Source: Triops longicaudatus
Lineage: Eukaryota > Arthropoda > Branchiopoda > Notostraca > Triopsidae
DNA: 64,000 bases
NCBI GenBank assembly: GCA_022885665.1
Contig: JAGQDJ010000165.1
Span: forward strand, 54,586-118,585
Direction of reading: 5' to 3'
This document shows positions 28,101-43,100 of this stretch, in pieces. The notes beneath the pieces are model-generated. The model was not told where the DNA came from and did no database searches. It saw only the letters and a list, made by a program, of their open reading frames with translations. The number at the start of each line of letters is the position of its first letter. Position 1 is the stretch's first letter. Both the position numbers and the translations under genes were made by a program.

Positions 28101-31100
28101 CTTATGCTGAAACGTTAATGGATCGTGCACGACTGGAAGCAAAAGTTGACTGAGCGTTGAAATGGCGCCATTGAACGAAGTGCAGGGCTTTTTCAAGTGC
28201 GATAAATGGTAGAGCATTACTCAGTCAATGGACCAGGAAAATGGGCGCCGATAAGTTTGACTACCGCACACCGAGAATCTCACTTTTTTCCTGTTTATCT
28301 CAAAAAATATGTTCCGTTTCCAAGGATATCTTGAGAAAAAGTTTTAAGATCTTGATTTCTGCCAAATTGTTACGATTCGGGACTCTTAAAGGATTTCGTT
28401 CTGAAAATTAGCATTTTTGACTTAAATAAATTTCTGTACTATCTGAGTATATTTGACAACGTTTTAGAGATTTAAAGGCTCTGAAAGATGTCACTTAGTT
28501 GATTCGAGTGATGAAATAAGAATTGCGGGCCCAAATCGACATATTGGGCGCTGGTGACGTCACAGGGAGGAGGAAATGAGTATTTGCAGAGTACAGACGT
28601 TGTGAGGAACGGCGGCCGCATTTTATTGCTGCACGGCAAAAAGCTACGAGTCCTCTGTAAAGTGAAAGAAATACTTATGAGAGCCGTTTCTGCCCAAGTA
28701 AATGCTTGCGAAACGGAATTCCTTCCTACGAAAGGGCCCAACGTTCGAGTCATATAGCTTTAGCAACAGTCCGAAGAAATGTAGCGTCTTGCAACAATAG
28801 TTTTGATTAGGTAGTCCTTTTTGTTGATAACATCGAACCTTCGTCGTTTTTAAGAGAAATTTGACCAACGTTATTACGTTCCGTAATTATGTAATCTCTT
28901 CTTTCCTCCTTTGTTGCAGTAATGAGCATAGTTAATGTATTTATAAATACCTCAAATGTAGTCATCTGTTTTTATTTTTGGCTTCCCTACCATGAGCTCT
29001 TTTAAGTTTTCTGGCATTTAAACTAAGCAGTGAAATAAATGACAGCCATACTACTACAATAGTACTGCGCTGTCTCATTTGCAGTGTTGCAAACGCTAGA
29101 AAGGAAACTTTATTCAGAGTTCGTTTTTTTAACGCTGACTTATCGCAAGAAGAGGCGTCAGTTTTACAAAATGTGCAATTCCCGTAGAAGAAATTTAGAA
29201 TTGGTAAAGGAAGAGCCTTATTTCTTCGACCGACTGAGGAGAATGGGTCCATTAATGCTATATGGGTTTCTTCCTGTTGCTTCTTCACAGTTGGAAGTGA
29301 ACGTGATGGATGTCAATGATCATACTCCCGTCTTCGATCGATCTTTGTACAACGTAAACGTTTCGGAGAACGTGGAAGTTGGCACGGAAATTCTGCATTT
29401 AGTCGCCACCGATCAGGACCAAGACAAGCGGGTCTTTTATGCCATCCATGGCGCTGCCAGTCCGCTGTCCTTACGCAAGTTCAAAGTTGATTCCACCAAA
29501 GGAACCCTGACCGTGGCAGAGAAACTTGACAAGTAAATAATATAACACTTATTAGAAACGCTTTAAGTCCCGCCTGAAACGTTCAAAGACACACGCCCCA
29601 TTCTGTCTAACTTCGTAACGTGTTGTGGAGGGCTCAAGGCACTTAAAACTGTCTATGACTTTCCTGTAGAACCCTTTAGTTTATTCAGCGCCGTCTACAA
29701 AACCGTAAAAGACGAAGGAAGCTCATAAAGCTGTGTGTTTAGAATGATTTGACAAACCTGCAGTGTATGGGATGGGAAGAAGTGGGTGGTATAGCGGGTG
29801 GGAGAGTAGTGGGCGGGCTATTTAATAATGTTGTACAGGATACATTATGATGTGTCTCTCCTTTCGTGACAACAGGGAAACAATGAGCGAGCACATTTTA
29901 ACCGTCTTAGTCAAAGACCAAGGTACGCCATCCAATCGCAACTATGCCAGGGTGCATATTGTCGTCCAGGACCATAATGACCACGCACCGGAATTCCTCA
30001 CGGATCTTATCCAAGTCCGCGTCTTCGAAACGGCAGCCGTAGGCTCCGTGTTGGCAAGCATGATGGCTTGGGACCGCGATCGTGGTGACAACGCCCGTAT
30101 CACTTACTCTATTAGCTCAGGTAAAGTCTCTTGAGGGGATTTAATACAAGATTGAAATAAATAGAATAGTAAGGCAGAAAATTAAGAATATGACTGTGCA
30201 AAGACAGAAACTAAAGGAATGCAGAAAAAAGAATTGTATTTCGAAAGATTTGTTTACGATTTTCGTAGTAGTCAATAATTAGATTGTCTTGGACTACTAC
30301 ACAATGAATCAACAGTACAGTAACGAACAGTGCTCATCCCAATATCAACAAGGGGAAAAATTTCATTCAACGCTTCTGTTGAAGTCTTTGCGAGCAATGA
30401 AACGTTTACGCTAATGTGAAATGTGATCGTTGAAGATATCTCATGATTGCCAACTGTGAAACTTTTACATTTCAAATACCAAGGAAAAATTTTAATCGCT
30501 GCTTATAAAAAAGTACTATCCGCAATAATAAATTTGTAGCATGCAAGTTTTCAAACCGGTTTGAATTAATTGGATTTTTGATTGTAGGGACACATTTTGA
30601 AATAGATTTTATTGTTACCGGCGTTGTAAGCTATAGAAAGGAAGTTAACTTCCTGTAGGATAAAAATTTATGGTGACTGAGAATGTGAATGGGTTTGTTT
30701 AGCTTGAGCCGAAGTTTTGGTAAAAGTTTTACATTTATTTGTCTTTATTTATAGGTATTGTTGGGGTAGTTACACGAGATGTTCTGACTGTCGAGCTAAA
30801 TAGAGAGTTAAAGGAAAAGGGGATGATTTTTTTCTCACGCTGGTGACAGGGAGAGATTTGATGTGTGTATGTTTATGTTTTTTAACGTTTTCCGGTGTAC
30901 CGGCAGGCAACGTGGGTGGCATGTTTACTATTGATCCTGACTCCGGCATGGTTCGTTTGGGACAAGAATTGGACTTGACCCAAGCCAGCGAGTACATGTT
31001 GGTCATCAATGCGGCCGACGGAGGCAATCCATCATTGGCTTCCAACTGTCGGGTCCATATAGCTGTTGTCATGGCCGAAAATGATCCCCCGAGGTAAAAA

Positions 31101-34100
31101 GAAATTACGTGCTTTATTTTTCCCTTTTTCAAGACGTCGTTTGTGTGCTCCAAGATCTTGGTAGGGTGGTAACTATGAAAGTAACTTTCACGCCTCCTCA
31201 AACAATTGCTTCGCTGTCACAGCGAAACTTGCTGAGAAAACATACTGATAAAGACTGCCATATATCAAAGTTGATTTAAGTAGAAATATAATATTGGTAA
31301 TTAGTAGGCAGTAAAGAAGTACTGTAATTTTGGTTCAGCTGTTCTCCTTATTCAAGAAGAAATACTAAAAAAAAAAGTTGCACTTTCGAAAAAATTGTAA
31401 GGTCCTATGAAGATTTTGACAGACCATTATTACGAAAGTGTAAAATCTGAACTTCTTGAAAACGCGTATAGAATTTAGTGCGAATAGAAAACTAATTAGG
31501 GAAGTTTTGTCAAAGAATTGTTTGTCAACGGTGAATGCAAATTATTCGCTGGGATTAAGTTCTTACTGAATAGCTAAGCATCAAAGTGCAACGGTGAAGT
31601 TAAATAACCAAGAGAAATAGACTATATGACTAGCCAATCGAGTTCGTCGATAACTGTCGTTAAATTATTAATGCATCGGTTCCTGTCTTGTGGGTTTTAG
31701 ATTTAGCAGCAAAGAGTATGGAGCAGATGTCTTTGAAGACGTAGCCCCAGGGACGTTTGTTATTCATGTAGAAGGACGCTCCGCTTCCTCCCTTACGTAC
31801 GAAATTGTCGCCGGCAATGATCTAGATGCGTTCTTGATCAACCCCAGTACCGGCGTGATTGTCACACGCACCACGTTAGATTACGAACGCACTCGCGCCT
31901 ACAATCTCACCATCCGTACCACCAACATGGTATACATTTCTATTAATATCAATCATTAGACGAGTTCCTAGAGAACAATGTTTTCCTGAGAAAATTTTGA
32001 CTTGCTTCAGATCGCATTCTAATTTCGGAGATATTAGTCTCCTAGTAATCGTTCTTTCTTTTTGTGTGTGTACGTGTTTAACGTGTTTCATTATTATTCC
32101 TGGATTATCTTTTCCTATTTTTTTTTGTCTCTGACATTTCAATATTTGGTAAACATCTTGTTGTCATGCTAACAATCAAGTACTTTGTACTGCGTGTTGG
32201 AGTGTTTGCCACGGTATTTGTGAATTGCACTTATGTTTTTCTCTGAAATCTTAAAGGCTGGTGCTGGAGCGTATTGCACGGTACTTATCCACGTATTGGA
32301 CGTGAACGACAACGCTCCTGTCTTCGCTCGACCGCTATACGAGGGCAGCATTCCGGAATCTGCCGCTCTCGGCTCCTTAGTTTTCGCTCTTCAATCCAAC
32401 GATCCTTTAGTTATACAAGCTTTGGACGCCGACTCGGGCACCAATGCACTCCTGAGCTATTCCATTGTTGAACCTTCAGCTCAGGCCCTCTTTACCATTG
32501 ACACCAGTACAGGTATGTAGAGTACGCTGCCATTTAGTGGCAGTAAATCTTTTTCCTCCTTCTGAGCATTCTTTTGTGTTATTATGAAAAAGAACACGCT
32601 AATAACAGTTTTTTACTGTCTTGTTTGTTTGCTTTGTGAATGTGTGGTAATTTATAACTATGTTTCTAGGAGCCATAAGGAGCATGGCAGTGTTGGACCA
32701 TGAAACGAAGCCCGTGGTTGAGTTTCGCGTGCAAGTATGGGATAACGGTCAGCCTCGTTTAACTGCGCCCAGTTTGGCCTTGGTCCGGATCCACATTATG
32801 GACGTGAATGACTCTCCGCCTGTTTTTTCCTCGCCGGTTTACAACGCTACACTTTTGCTGCCGACTTACGCTGGAGTGGCTGTCTTGACTTTATCAGCGA
32901 CGGATCCGGACACCGAAGTGGGGAGTCGATTGACTTTCGCCTTAAACCTGGGAAAAAGCGGCGAAAGTCAATTTGCTGTGAATAAAGACACCGGTTTGCT
33001 GACGGTGAGCCGAGCCGACGGCTTAGCGCCGTACTACCAGTTGGAAGCCAGCGTTTCCGATGGAATTCATACAGCAGTGGCGTATATTAACGTTTACGTC
33101 GAACCGGTAGAAGCCTCCGGCTTGGCCTTTGCCAAAGATTTCTACGTCGGTGCGGTGGCCGAGAATTCGACCAGAGAAAGTACCATCGCCGTGTTGGATG
33201 TTCTCGGGACCGTTCTCAATGAACACGTTACTTTCCGCGTACTCAATCCGGAGGGACTTTTCAAAGTTGGACTCACTTCTGGTGTGGTCCAAACCACCGG
33301 AGCAATTTTTGACCGCGAAGTCCGAGACAAGTACACCGTCATTGTGGAAGTAAGTTGTCCACTAAAAGTGGGTGGAAAAAAAAATAATTTATTAATGTAC
33401 TCGTAGCTAATAAGGAATTCATTTTCGAAAGTACTCACTCACTAACAAGGTGATACAAAATGGGTTACGCAACCGTATTTCACAAGTAAAGACAGTTATA
33501 AACTACATCTAGGCAGCAAAAGTTGGTCGTAATCGTTCCGCAGGGAGAAGCAAGGAAAAACTTGAGCTCCAAACATAAATTTATTCAAGCTGTGGAGAGA
33601 AAAAAAATTTGCCCAGCGAGAAGTTAGCTCTGAGTCAAGTTTTGTTGATTTATAACGACTCCAAAGACTTGTTTTCTATAGTTTGCTATAGTTTTGCTTC
33701 ATTTTCTCGCATACTACGCTTTTCCTTTCTGTTCCGATTTATAAAAACCAACCCAAACTCTTTTTGTTCCTAGAAATTTTGTAATTTTCGTCGCTTAGCT
33801 TTAGAAACTCAACTCCCGTCTTATTAAATGCCTGCATATGTTTGACGAACGACTTGAGAGTTTGTAGTTGGGTAGTTAAGCACAGGGGTGGAAAACAGCT
33901 TATGAGGAGGGAAAGGTAGAAATGTTCCGAATTAATGGAAAGCAATCACGATCCATGTTGCAGGCCCGGAGCGAACGCGGTGACGAAGAGAAACCTCGCA
34001 TTGCTCATACACGTTTGGAAGTAACGGTGACTGACGTCAATGACAACCGACCTATGTTTATCAACCTGCCTTATTATGCTGTCGTCTCCCTGGAAGCTAA

Positions 34101-37100
34101 ACGTGCAGACGTTATCACCAAGGTAATAATTTAATTTTTTATATTGAGAGTGCGTTTTGTCTTAAAAATGGGGAATTGAAGTGACAAGGCTTGGAAAGGC
34201 AGGATTATTGCTTGTTATTTGGTATTCTTAGCTTTTATCTCCCCAAGAGCAAGAAAAAATGAAGCTCGAGCAGAACACGAAAAAAATGGAACATAGAAGG
34301 AAACACACATACACACATGAGAGATACTGGGCAAACTCATAATGTTGTATTAGGTGCACGCGGTGGACCGTGATGTGGGTGAGAACGGTGATGTGCGCTA
34401 TGAGTTATTGAAAGGCCCAGGAGAGTTATTCCGAGTGGGACGCAAAACGGGAGAAATCACCCTCAAGCAGACGCTCGAAGGGCACAACACCGAGTACGAG
34501 CTACTTGTAGCGGCTTACGATGGAGGTAAAAGAAATAAAAATTGATTCCGTTCTACTCAAATTGGAAACATACAACAAGAGGAAAAGGGCGGTATCCATC
34601 TTTCACATTAATACAACCAAATGAATTTAAGTAACTGTTTTCTGCTCGTAGACTTGTAAAAATAGCAATAAAAAGAAAAGAAATGTTGCAAAGAACGGAA
34701 TATGTCAGTAATCTTCAGTCTGGTACCAGTGATTCCGGAAGAGAAGAAAAATGCACTTAAAGAAAGGAGCTTGCAAAACGTGGACTGCGCAAGCTCTCAT
34801 ATTATACTTTTCCTTGATAGGTTGCTAAAAATTAACGTAAATTTTTCTCCATCTAATTTATCTTTTAATAGATTTGAAGGTTTCTTTTTATGGAGAGAAA
34901 AAATGCTATTGTGCGTTCTATTTATTTCGGGAGTTATGTGTACCATATTTTTCTTCCTATCCTGTCTTGAAAATAGGCATTCCGCCTTTGTCGGCGGAAG
35001 CTGCGGTGCGGATTAAAGTGATTGACCGTTCCATGCCTGTCTTCGAGAAAGCGTTTTACGCGGCGACCGTGTCTGAAAAAGCGCCAACTTACTCGCCAGT
35101 TTTGACCGTACAAGCCACTAGTCCTATGGATCGGAAGCTTATTTATAGTATCGTTACGGGAAACGATATGGAAGAGTTTGCCTTAGATTTTAACACAGGT
35201 AACATTATACAATCCTACGAAGTGGAAAAAAATGGAAAGGCAGAATACTAAAACATTTAAGCGGGATTTTTTTTTTTTTTTTTGCATTTTTGAAAAAAGT
35301 TCGTAACAATTTTTTTCTGGACAACGTCAAAAAGAAAGAAAAATAATGGGTATTAACCAATTTTTTGTTTCTATTTTTTTATTTCATCTGCTCCATGATT
35401 TTTGGGTCGGGCAGCTCCAGACAGTAATCCTGGGCCTTGTGAGTACCGCTTGTCTCTCGATTTAACATTGTTTTGTCCCATTTTCTTCCTTTCCTGGGCT
35501 TCGGCTTTGGTGCGCAACCTCGCTTGAAAATTGCATTGGGACTAGAAAAAGACATTGTATTCCATTTTTTTTTTTGGAAGCATGCTGATATGTGTAACTG
35601 CTTTGGTGTTTAACTGTGCTTGGAGAATTTTCTGATAGCTTTTCTTTGTGTGTATTTGTAGACGCACAGCTATTAACGTAAGAATGTTTTATTAATTTTT
35701 GTTATGTGTTGGGTCGTCAAGGTCTCATCTCTGTGGTGGATTCGCTGGATTTCGAAAGCAAATCTCAGTACGAGTTGACTTTAAGGGCTACGGATTCTGT
35801 ATCGGGCGTTTATGCTCAAGTTCCTGTCATGATTGACGTGGAAGACGCTAATGACTGCGCGCCAGTGTTTTCCCAACATGAGTATTTCGTCAATGTCTCG
35901 GAGGCTACGCCTCCGGGCACTTTGCTGATGACCGTTCAAGCGTCGGACCGCGATTCGGGAGCCAATAGCCAAATCCAATACAGTTTGTCACCTTCTTCAG
36001 CTTCCGCTGGCCAGGATTATTTTCACATCACGGCCCAAGACGGTTCTTTGGTGCTGAGTCGGAACTTGGATCATGAAACCAGTACGAGACATCACTTACT
36101 GGTCGTCGCCACGGATGGAGGAAATCCGGCCTTGTCCAGTACTGCCCATATTTGGGTCGCCGGTACGTAATGCCTCTCATTTTTAGAGTAAAAATTTTAA
36201 TATGGTCAAGCAGCTAAAATGTGTTCTTTGAAAATAGAAAATAAAAGTTGATAAATTATTTGAAAGCGTTTAATCTTCGATATTGGCTCCATTATCAGTT
36301 TGGCGTTCGGCAAATTGTACTCGTCACAAACTGGGAAAATCAGATTTGTGGGGATGACCGAAGTAAATGGCACTGACATTCTGTTTTTGCTTTCTTTCTT
36401 TCTGTGGCACAGTGACGGATGTGAATGATAATCCTCCGAGATTTGACTACCCTACTTATGCGTGCGTGCTCTCGGAAGATGCCAAAAGGGGGCAATTTGT
36501 CACCATGGTTACAGCCCATGATCCGGATGTAGTTGATGAAACCAAATTGGTATATTCCATCGCAGGTGGCAACGAGCAACAAATGTTTTACATTCATCCC
36601 AAGACAGGTACAGCAGAGAAGAAAAATGTTGCACGATCCTTCTTTACTTCGTTAGTTATTAATCTTTGAGCTTTGAAACTCAGAGCTGGAAAGCCAATTT
36701 CCGTCGCCAAGTTAATATTCGCTGGTTAATAATGACCGAAAATGACACAAAAATTATTTCAAGCGAGGCTTCAGATCCTCCCTTGTGCCTTACTGATTTT
36801 TAGGAGAATACCAATTTTTTCGATTAGTCCTATTTAAACGAGAAAAATGTGAAAATCTAAAGAATTTAAACTCTTCTATTAAAAATCGATTGTTTTTCTA
36901 ATTGAAGATTTCTAGAAATTTAGGTAGCCTTTCTACTGTTCGATTTTAAACTTTGAAATTTTTTAATAACAAAAGTAAAATAGCAGTTTTAGGCTACATT
37001 TTTCTGATGTATTGAATGTCATTGGCTTCCTCGTTTTTTATGGATGTGAAACATGAATTGAACGGAAGTGAGCGTATACAGATGTAAAGCATGTTGTAAT

Positions 37101-40100
37101 TTGCAGGCGTCGTAACGTTAGCGACGTTGCATCGGTTTGGTGACCAGGCATCGTACGTTATGAACATTAGCGTCTCCGATGGCGTGTTCACGAATTATGC
37201 GCGGCTCCAAGTAGATTTATTGTCGACGAACCGCCATAGCCCGCAGTTTGCTAAACCCGTCGTTGAAGCGGAAGTGATGGAAAATCGGCCGTCAGGTACG
37301 ATTGTCACGCGAGTCACGGCCCAGGATGCGGACCGCGGCGAATTTGGACAAGTCACATATTCCATCAGCTCCGATTGGGCTTCGGAATTTTTCAGAATAG
37401 ATGAAGCCACCGGTAAGAAGATTATGTGTTCTAAAATTGATCTCATTCCTTTAAAAAAAAAAAAAAAAATCAGCGAAGGGTTTGTCGTGTAATTATTTTC
37501 CATGTTCACATGTCTTGACTGGAGAACTAAATTTTTTTTTCTATTTTTGCAGGCGAAATTCTCACCAGGAAGAGCTTAGACTGTGAGGCACGGAATCTTT
37601 ACGAGGTTCCCGTAATTGCGGCAGACGTGGGTGGTAAAACGGGCCATGTGTTGGTCCGTATCCGTATCTTGGACGAAAATGACAACGCGCCGCAATTTGG
37701 GCTGGCAGAGTACAAAGCCAATATCCCTAGCAACTATACTTTAGGGGTGGCACTGGTGAAAACCACCGCCCGGGATCCTGATTCCGGCCCGGGAGGACGC
37801 TTGCTCTACTCCATATACGAAAGTAATGGCACTCGGGCCAGTGATGTCTTTGACATCAATCCGGACACTGGGGAAATCTTCCTGGCACAGAATGCCTCCT
37901 CTTTAGGTAATAAACTTGTCCCAAACCTTTCCTCCCTCCCTCCCACCCAAGTTACCCCTTTTTCGTATTTTCTTAATTGGTTGCCTGTCCTGTAAGAGTC
38001 TCTGAGACTTAGGGGTCAAGTTGTACAGAGAAGTATTTCCCTCTCATTGCGTTCTGCGATTCCGTTCCCCAGTTGCAGGTCCACGTTGGTATACCCTCGT
38101 ATTTCAAGGAAAGCACCAGTACTTTAAGTGTTCCTCTTACGTTTTCGAAGTACATTCTCCCGGTCTAAGTGTAGTTCTTTTACTGTGTATTGGTCAGTTC
38201 GAGTATAGTAAGCGTAGAACAGTTCGGAGACAATGTTGGATGGAGTCCTTTTGAGGTACCAGTGGAAAACTTTTGCGCATTTTCCCGTGATAGTAGTAAA
38301 AACAGCTCTAAAAGGAAAAATTTTGGATCTCAGCGACAATGAAAAACTGCAAACTGAAAACTTGTTTATGGGCAATGCGGTTCATGTGGTCGCACCAAAT
38401 CCAGAAGCATAGATATAGCAGGGAAACTTGTAGACGTAGAACTTGAGAAGTTCCCATGTGAGTGAATCTTAATTGGCAAAAATATTACTTAGAAAGGAAT
38501 CCGAACATTTCACTTGACGTGTCGTATCAACGCCTATGGACTCGTTTGTGAAAAAAAACTAAAGAATTCAGTTCCCGACAAGTGAAAGTCTTAGACAATT
38601 TCGCATTTGAGATCAAACCTTTCATCTGGTGGAAATATTTTTGTTCGAGACTATTTAACTTACAAAAGCTTTAATTGACGGTTTTAGCTTAAGTAGTGTT
38701 GTCTTTTTGAATCGAGTGGTGAATATTCGCGATCTTTCTTTTTTGTGTGTTCACGGTTCAAAATCTTCAAATTTGTTTGAAACTTCTCCGAAAGCTTAGT
38801 TTAGGTATTAAACTAGGAAATTAACAAAAAGAAATTTGTAACAATTGAGGGCATCCAAGAAAAATTTCCAAGCTTTACTTGTCTGGTATCTTTAACTGAT
38901 TTCCAATTTTGTTGTTGTCTTCTTCACAGTAAACGAAGTATTCCAATTTTTCGTGCGCGCCGAGGACCGAGGAGTACCGTCATTGCGGACAGAGATCCCG
39001 GTCGACGTTCTGATAATGGGTCCGTTGGATAAAGCTCCCGTGTTTGAGCGACCGAGTTCCAAGTACTTTTTGGCCGAAAATGCCCCCTTGGGCACGATTG
39101 TGACGCGGGTCCGTGCTCAATGCTCAGACGCCACTTTAACGTACAGCATCGTTGGTGCTTCGGGTATAGCGACTGCAGGATCAGGATCAGCCCATGCCGG
39201 AGAAACGCCGATCAACCAACCGGCAGGCCCATTTGGGGTGGATGAGCATGGCAATCTTTTCGTGAACGGAGTCGTCGACCGAGAAATTCAGGACACGTAC
39301 ACCGTCACCATTCGGGCAGCCACAGACGCTTTGCCGGCTTTGGTAGCTACCACTCAAGTGGTAATCCAAATCCTCGACGAGAATGACAACGCGCCTGAGT
39401 TTGAAAGTGCGGTTTATTACGCCGTCGTAGCAGAAAATGCTGACAAGAAATCGAGCGTTGTTCGTGGTACGTTGTGTACCCATCATTTGATTGCTAATCT
39501 TAGAAAAGGTTGCCAAATGAAAGAATTATATTGTTCCTCGGTTTTTGTATTATTATAATTCCGTCGCATTTGTTCGCTTTCTTGAATTCGCCTAGTATAT
39601 TTTTCTATGTCATTTACATTCTGATATTTAATAAGTGTTCTAATTTGGTTCTACAGTGGCTGCGCAAGACAAAGATCATGGTAGTCACGGCGAAGTGCGG
39701 TACGCTTTAGCTCCTGAAGCAGGGGCTTTGGCCGATGTGTTCCGTTTAGATCCTTTTACGGGCTGGTTGACAACTTTAGTAACGTTGGATCGGGAAGAAC
39801 AAGATCGTTACAGTATCCCAGTGGTGGCATGGGATAATGGAAGTCCTGTCAAGCTCTCGAGTTCGGCGACGGTAGTGATCCAAGTCAAGGATTACAATGA
39901 TAATCCGCCCCAATTTTCACAGAGCCACTACGTTGCTGCAGGTACGGAGAAAAAGTCTTAATTTTGCTAAAATATTATGTTTTTGAAATACGGACAGAGG
40001 AGAGATGAGGGTAATTTGTTGAAAGGGGGAAATGGGAGAAATTTTAGCGATTTTGCCTTTTTATATAATCGTAGTGTTGTTATTTTTTATATTTTTCTAT

Positions 40101-43100
40101 TCCTGGCAAAAATAACAGTGCAAGAGGAAACGTTGCCCGGTACTGTTGTGGTGCAGTTAAGTACGACAGATCGTGATAGTTTGGCAACGTCAGCCCTCGA
40201 GTATTATATTACGGAAGGAGATGGCCGGGGCCAATTTGGCATTCGCTCGACAGGAGAAATTTACGTAGCCAAGCCGTTAGACCGGGAAACGTTAGCCACC
40301 TATAACATACAAGTTATGGCCACCGATGGAGCCTTCCAAGCCACAACGTCTGTCACCATTGACGTCTTGGATAACAACGGTAAAGATAGGTTTCTCCACT
40401 TGAGTGACCTGCATGTGCTTAAGCAAATGTTATATTTCGTCTAATTCCTTTTTCTATTAATTCTTGCAGATAATCCTCCATATTGTATGCAGTACCGCTA
40501 CGAGAAATCCATTTCAGAGGAAGGAGAGCCAGGGACTTTTATTTTGAATATTCTTGCCACGGACGCCGATGAAGGTCCCAACGCTATGTTGCGGTACTAT
40601 CTAACCGGTACCGGCTCTGAAAAGTTTAAACTCGACAACAGCACTGGTAAACTCTTCACAGCCCAACCTTTGGACCGAGAAGACGTTTCTTCCTACACCC
40701 TCACCGCTCACGTACGAGACCGAGACCCGGTCCAGGACGGCGAGTGTACGTCCCAAATCATTATCACTGTCACCGACGTCAACGATAACCCGCCCATCTT
40801 CTTCCAAAGCTACTACCAAGTTTCGGTACCTGAAGACGCAGAACTTCGTACCTTGGTGACCAAAATCCACGCTGCGGACGTAGACTTGGGTTTAAATCGC
40901 AAAGTGCGTTACTCATTCGTTCCTAGCACACCCGATTCCCACTTTGCGATTCATCCCGAATCGGGAATCGTTACCGTAGCGCAAGCTTTAGACCGTGAAA
41001 CGGTTCCCTCCTACAACCTCAGCGTAGTAGCCCAAGATTTGGGTCAACCATCGCTGTCGACCACGGTTTCTTTGTTCATAACCGTAACGGATGTCAACGA
41101 TAATCCGCCCGAGTTTTCGCACAAATACTACTTCGCTGCCATTTCCGAAGCCGCTGTCTTAGGCTCCGACGTCACTCGCGTCTACGCCACGTCGCTGGAT
41201 GTTGGTTTGAACGCGGAAATCACCTACTCCATCTTAGGTGGTAACGAACACCGGAAATTCGCCATCCATCCCGTCACGGGAGCCATCACCGTCGCAGAAG
41301 CTTTGGATTTTGAGCGCCAATCTGACTTCTTCCTCACCATTCAAGCGATTGACAAAGGTGTACCACCTCTGTCCAATCACGCCACCGTAAATATTTCGGT
41401 ACTGGACGCCAACGACAACGCACCCATCTTCTCACAACCGTCCTACAGCACCGTCGTCCCCGAAAACGCGTTACTTAATGAAAAGGTCCTTAAAGTCACC
41501 GCAGCTGATCTGGATTCGGCCGAAAATGCCCAAGTGATTTATGCCATTGTCAACGGCGATCGCCACGCCCAGTTCCAAATTGACGCCCGGACGGGCATGA
41601 TCACCGTAGCGAGCCAGCTAGACCGTGAAATGATCGCACACTACGCTCTAGAGATTGAGGCCAAAGACTTGGGCAGTCCGCCCCTTTCTTCCAACGTGAT
41701 CGTCAATATCGAAGTACTGGACGTAAACGATAATCCGCCCACCTTCTCAGAGCAAAACTACTCCACCGTAGCCCAAGAAGATAAACCGCTCGGTTTCGCT
41801 ATTCTCAAGTTCGAGGTATCTGACATAGACAGCGTTGGTAATGCAGGACCTTACACCTTCGATCTCCGGGGCGGGAACGATGGTAACGCTTTCCGTGTAG
41901 ACCAAGATGGTACCCTCCGCACGGCTACCAAGTTCAACCACAAAATCCGGGACAAGTACCTTCTCCAAGTGCGTGTTTTTGATAACGGATCCCCGCCCCT
42001 TTACTCCGATACTTACGTGACGGTCCAGATCATCGAAGAATCCCGCTTCCCACCGGTCATTACTCCGCTAGAAATTACCATAAACTCCTTTTTGGACGAG
42101 TTCCCAGGTGGACTAATCGGCAAAGTACGTGTTACTGACCAAGATCCTTACGACACTCTTACCTACTCGTTGACCACGCCCTCCTGGGTCAAAAGTGCAT
42201 CCTCGGCAGGAATCAGCGCCACCTACTCGGCCGTCACGGCTGTTTCGCAGTTTGATATTGATGCAGACGACGGGACGTTGATCGCCAAACCAGGCTTGGA
42301 CGTGGGCTCGTATAACGTCAACGTCTCCGTGAGCGACGGAAAATTCACCAGCTCTGCCACGGTTAAGGTTATCGTGTCGCTTGTGAATCAAGAAGCGATT
42401 CAAAACGGCGTCATTGTCACATTGAAAGAACTCACCGCAGAAGACTTTGTTCTCAGTTACAAGAAAAGCTTCCTTCGTGCCATCCGGAATATTCTTAACG
42501 TCCGCACCAAAGATGTCGTTGTTATCAGCATCCAGCCTACCACTAATTATCAACGTCCCGTACGCCAAATTGACAATAAACCCTGGAAAAACAGTAATAA
42601 AGACACCTTCAGTGAGGAAGACCCTGCCACAGCAGCGGCTAGTACGAGCACTCGACCTAATCTAGACGTACTGTTCGCTGTCCAGAAATCGTTAGCGGGT
42701 TACCACCCCCCGCAGGTCGTTAGAAAACACATCCAAGACAATTTACGCGAACTGGAGACGACGCTGGGCAATCGAGTGGTCGGCATCGTGGCGAGTACTT
42801 GCACCCCGAATTACTGTTCCTCCCAAGGCAAGTGCTACGATAAAGTAGTACTGGACGATACCGTCATGATTACCGTTACGACGGACATTACCAGCTTCGT
42901 CGCTCCCCGGCACGCCTACCAGCCCACTTGCCAGTGCAAAGACGGGTTCACGGGCCCCTACTGCAACCAAATTAGCACGTCATGTGGGAAACAGCCGTCA
43001 CCGTGCCAAGCTCCACAAGTGTGTCAATTGGAGCCTAGTACTAAAAGCGGCTACGTGTGTACGTGCCCTCCGGGCGTTTACCCTTGCCCGAGTCCGAGTA

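Noticed and set aside
35414..35440. Small in-frame block between cag and gtgagt that looks like a microexon
   Set aside because: The cadherin frame already joins DFNTG to LISVVDS without it, and adding it would insert residues into a conserved turn.
35662..35680. Short block after ttgtag with donor gtaaga
   Set aside because: Its phase and sequence do not fit the cadherin repeat, and the direct junction 35198 to 35722 is complete.
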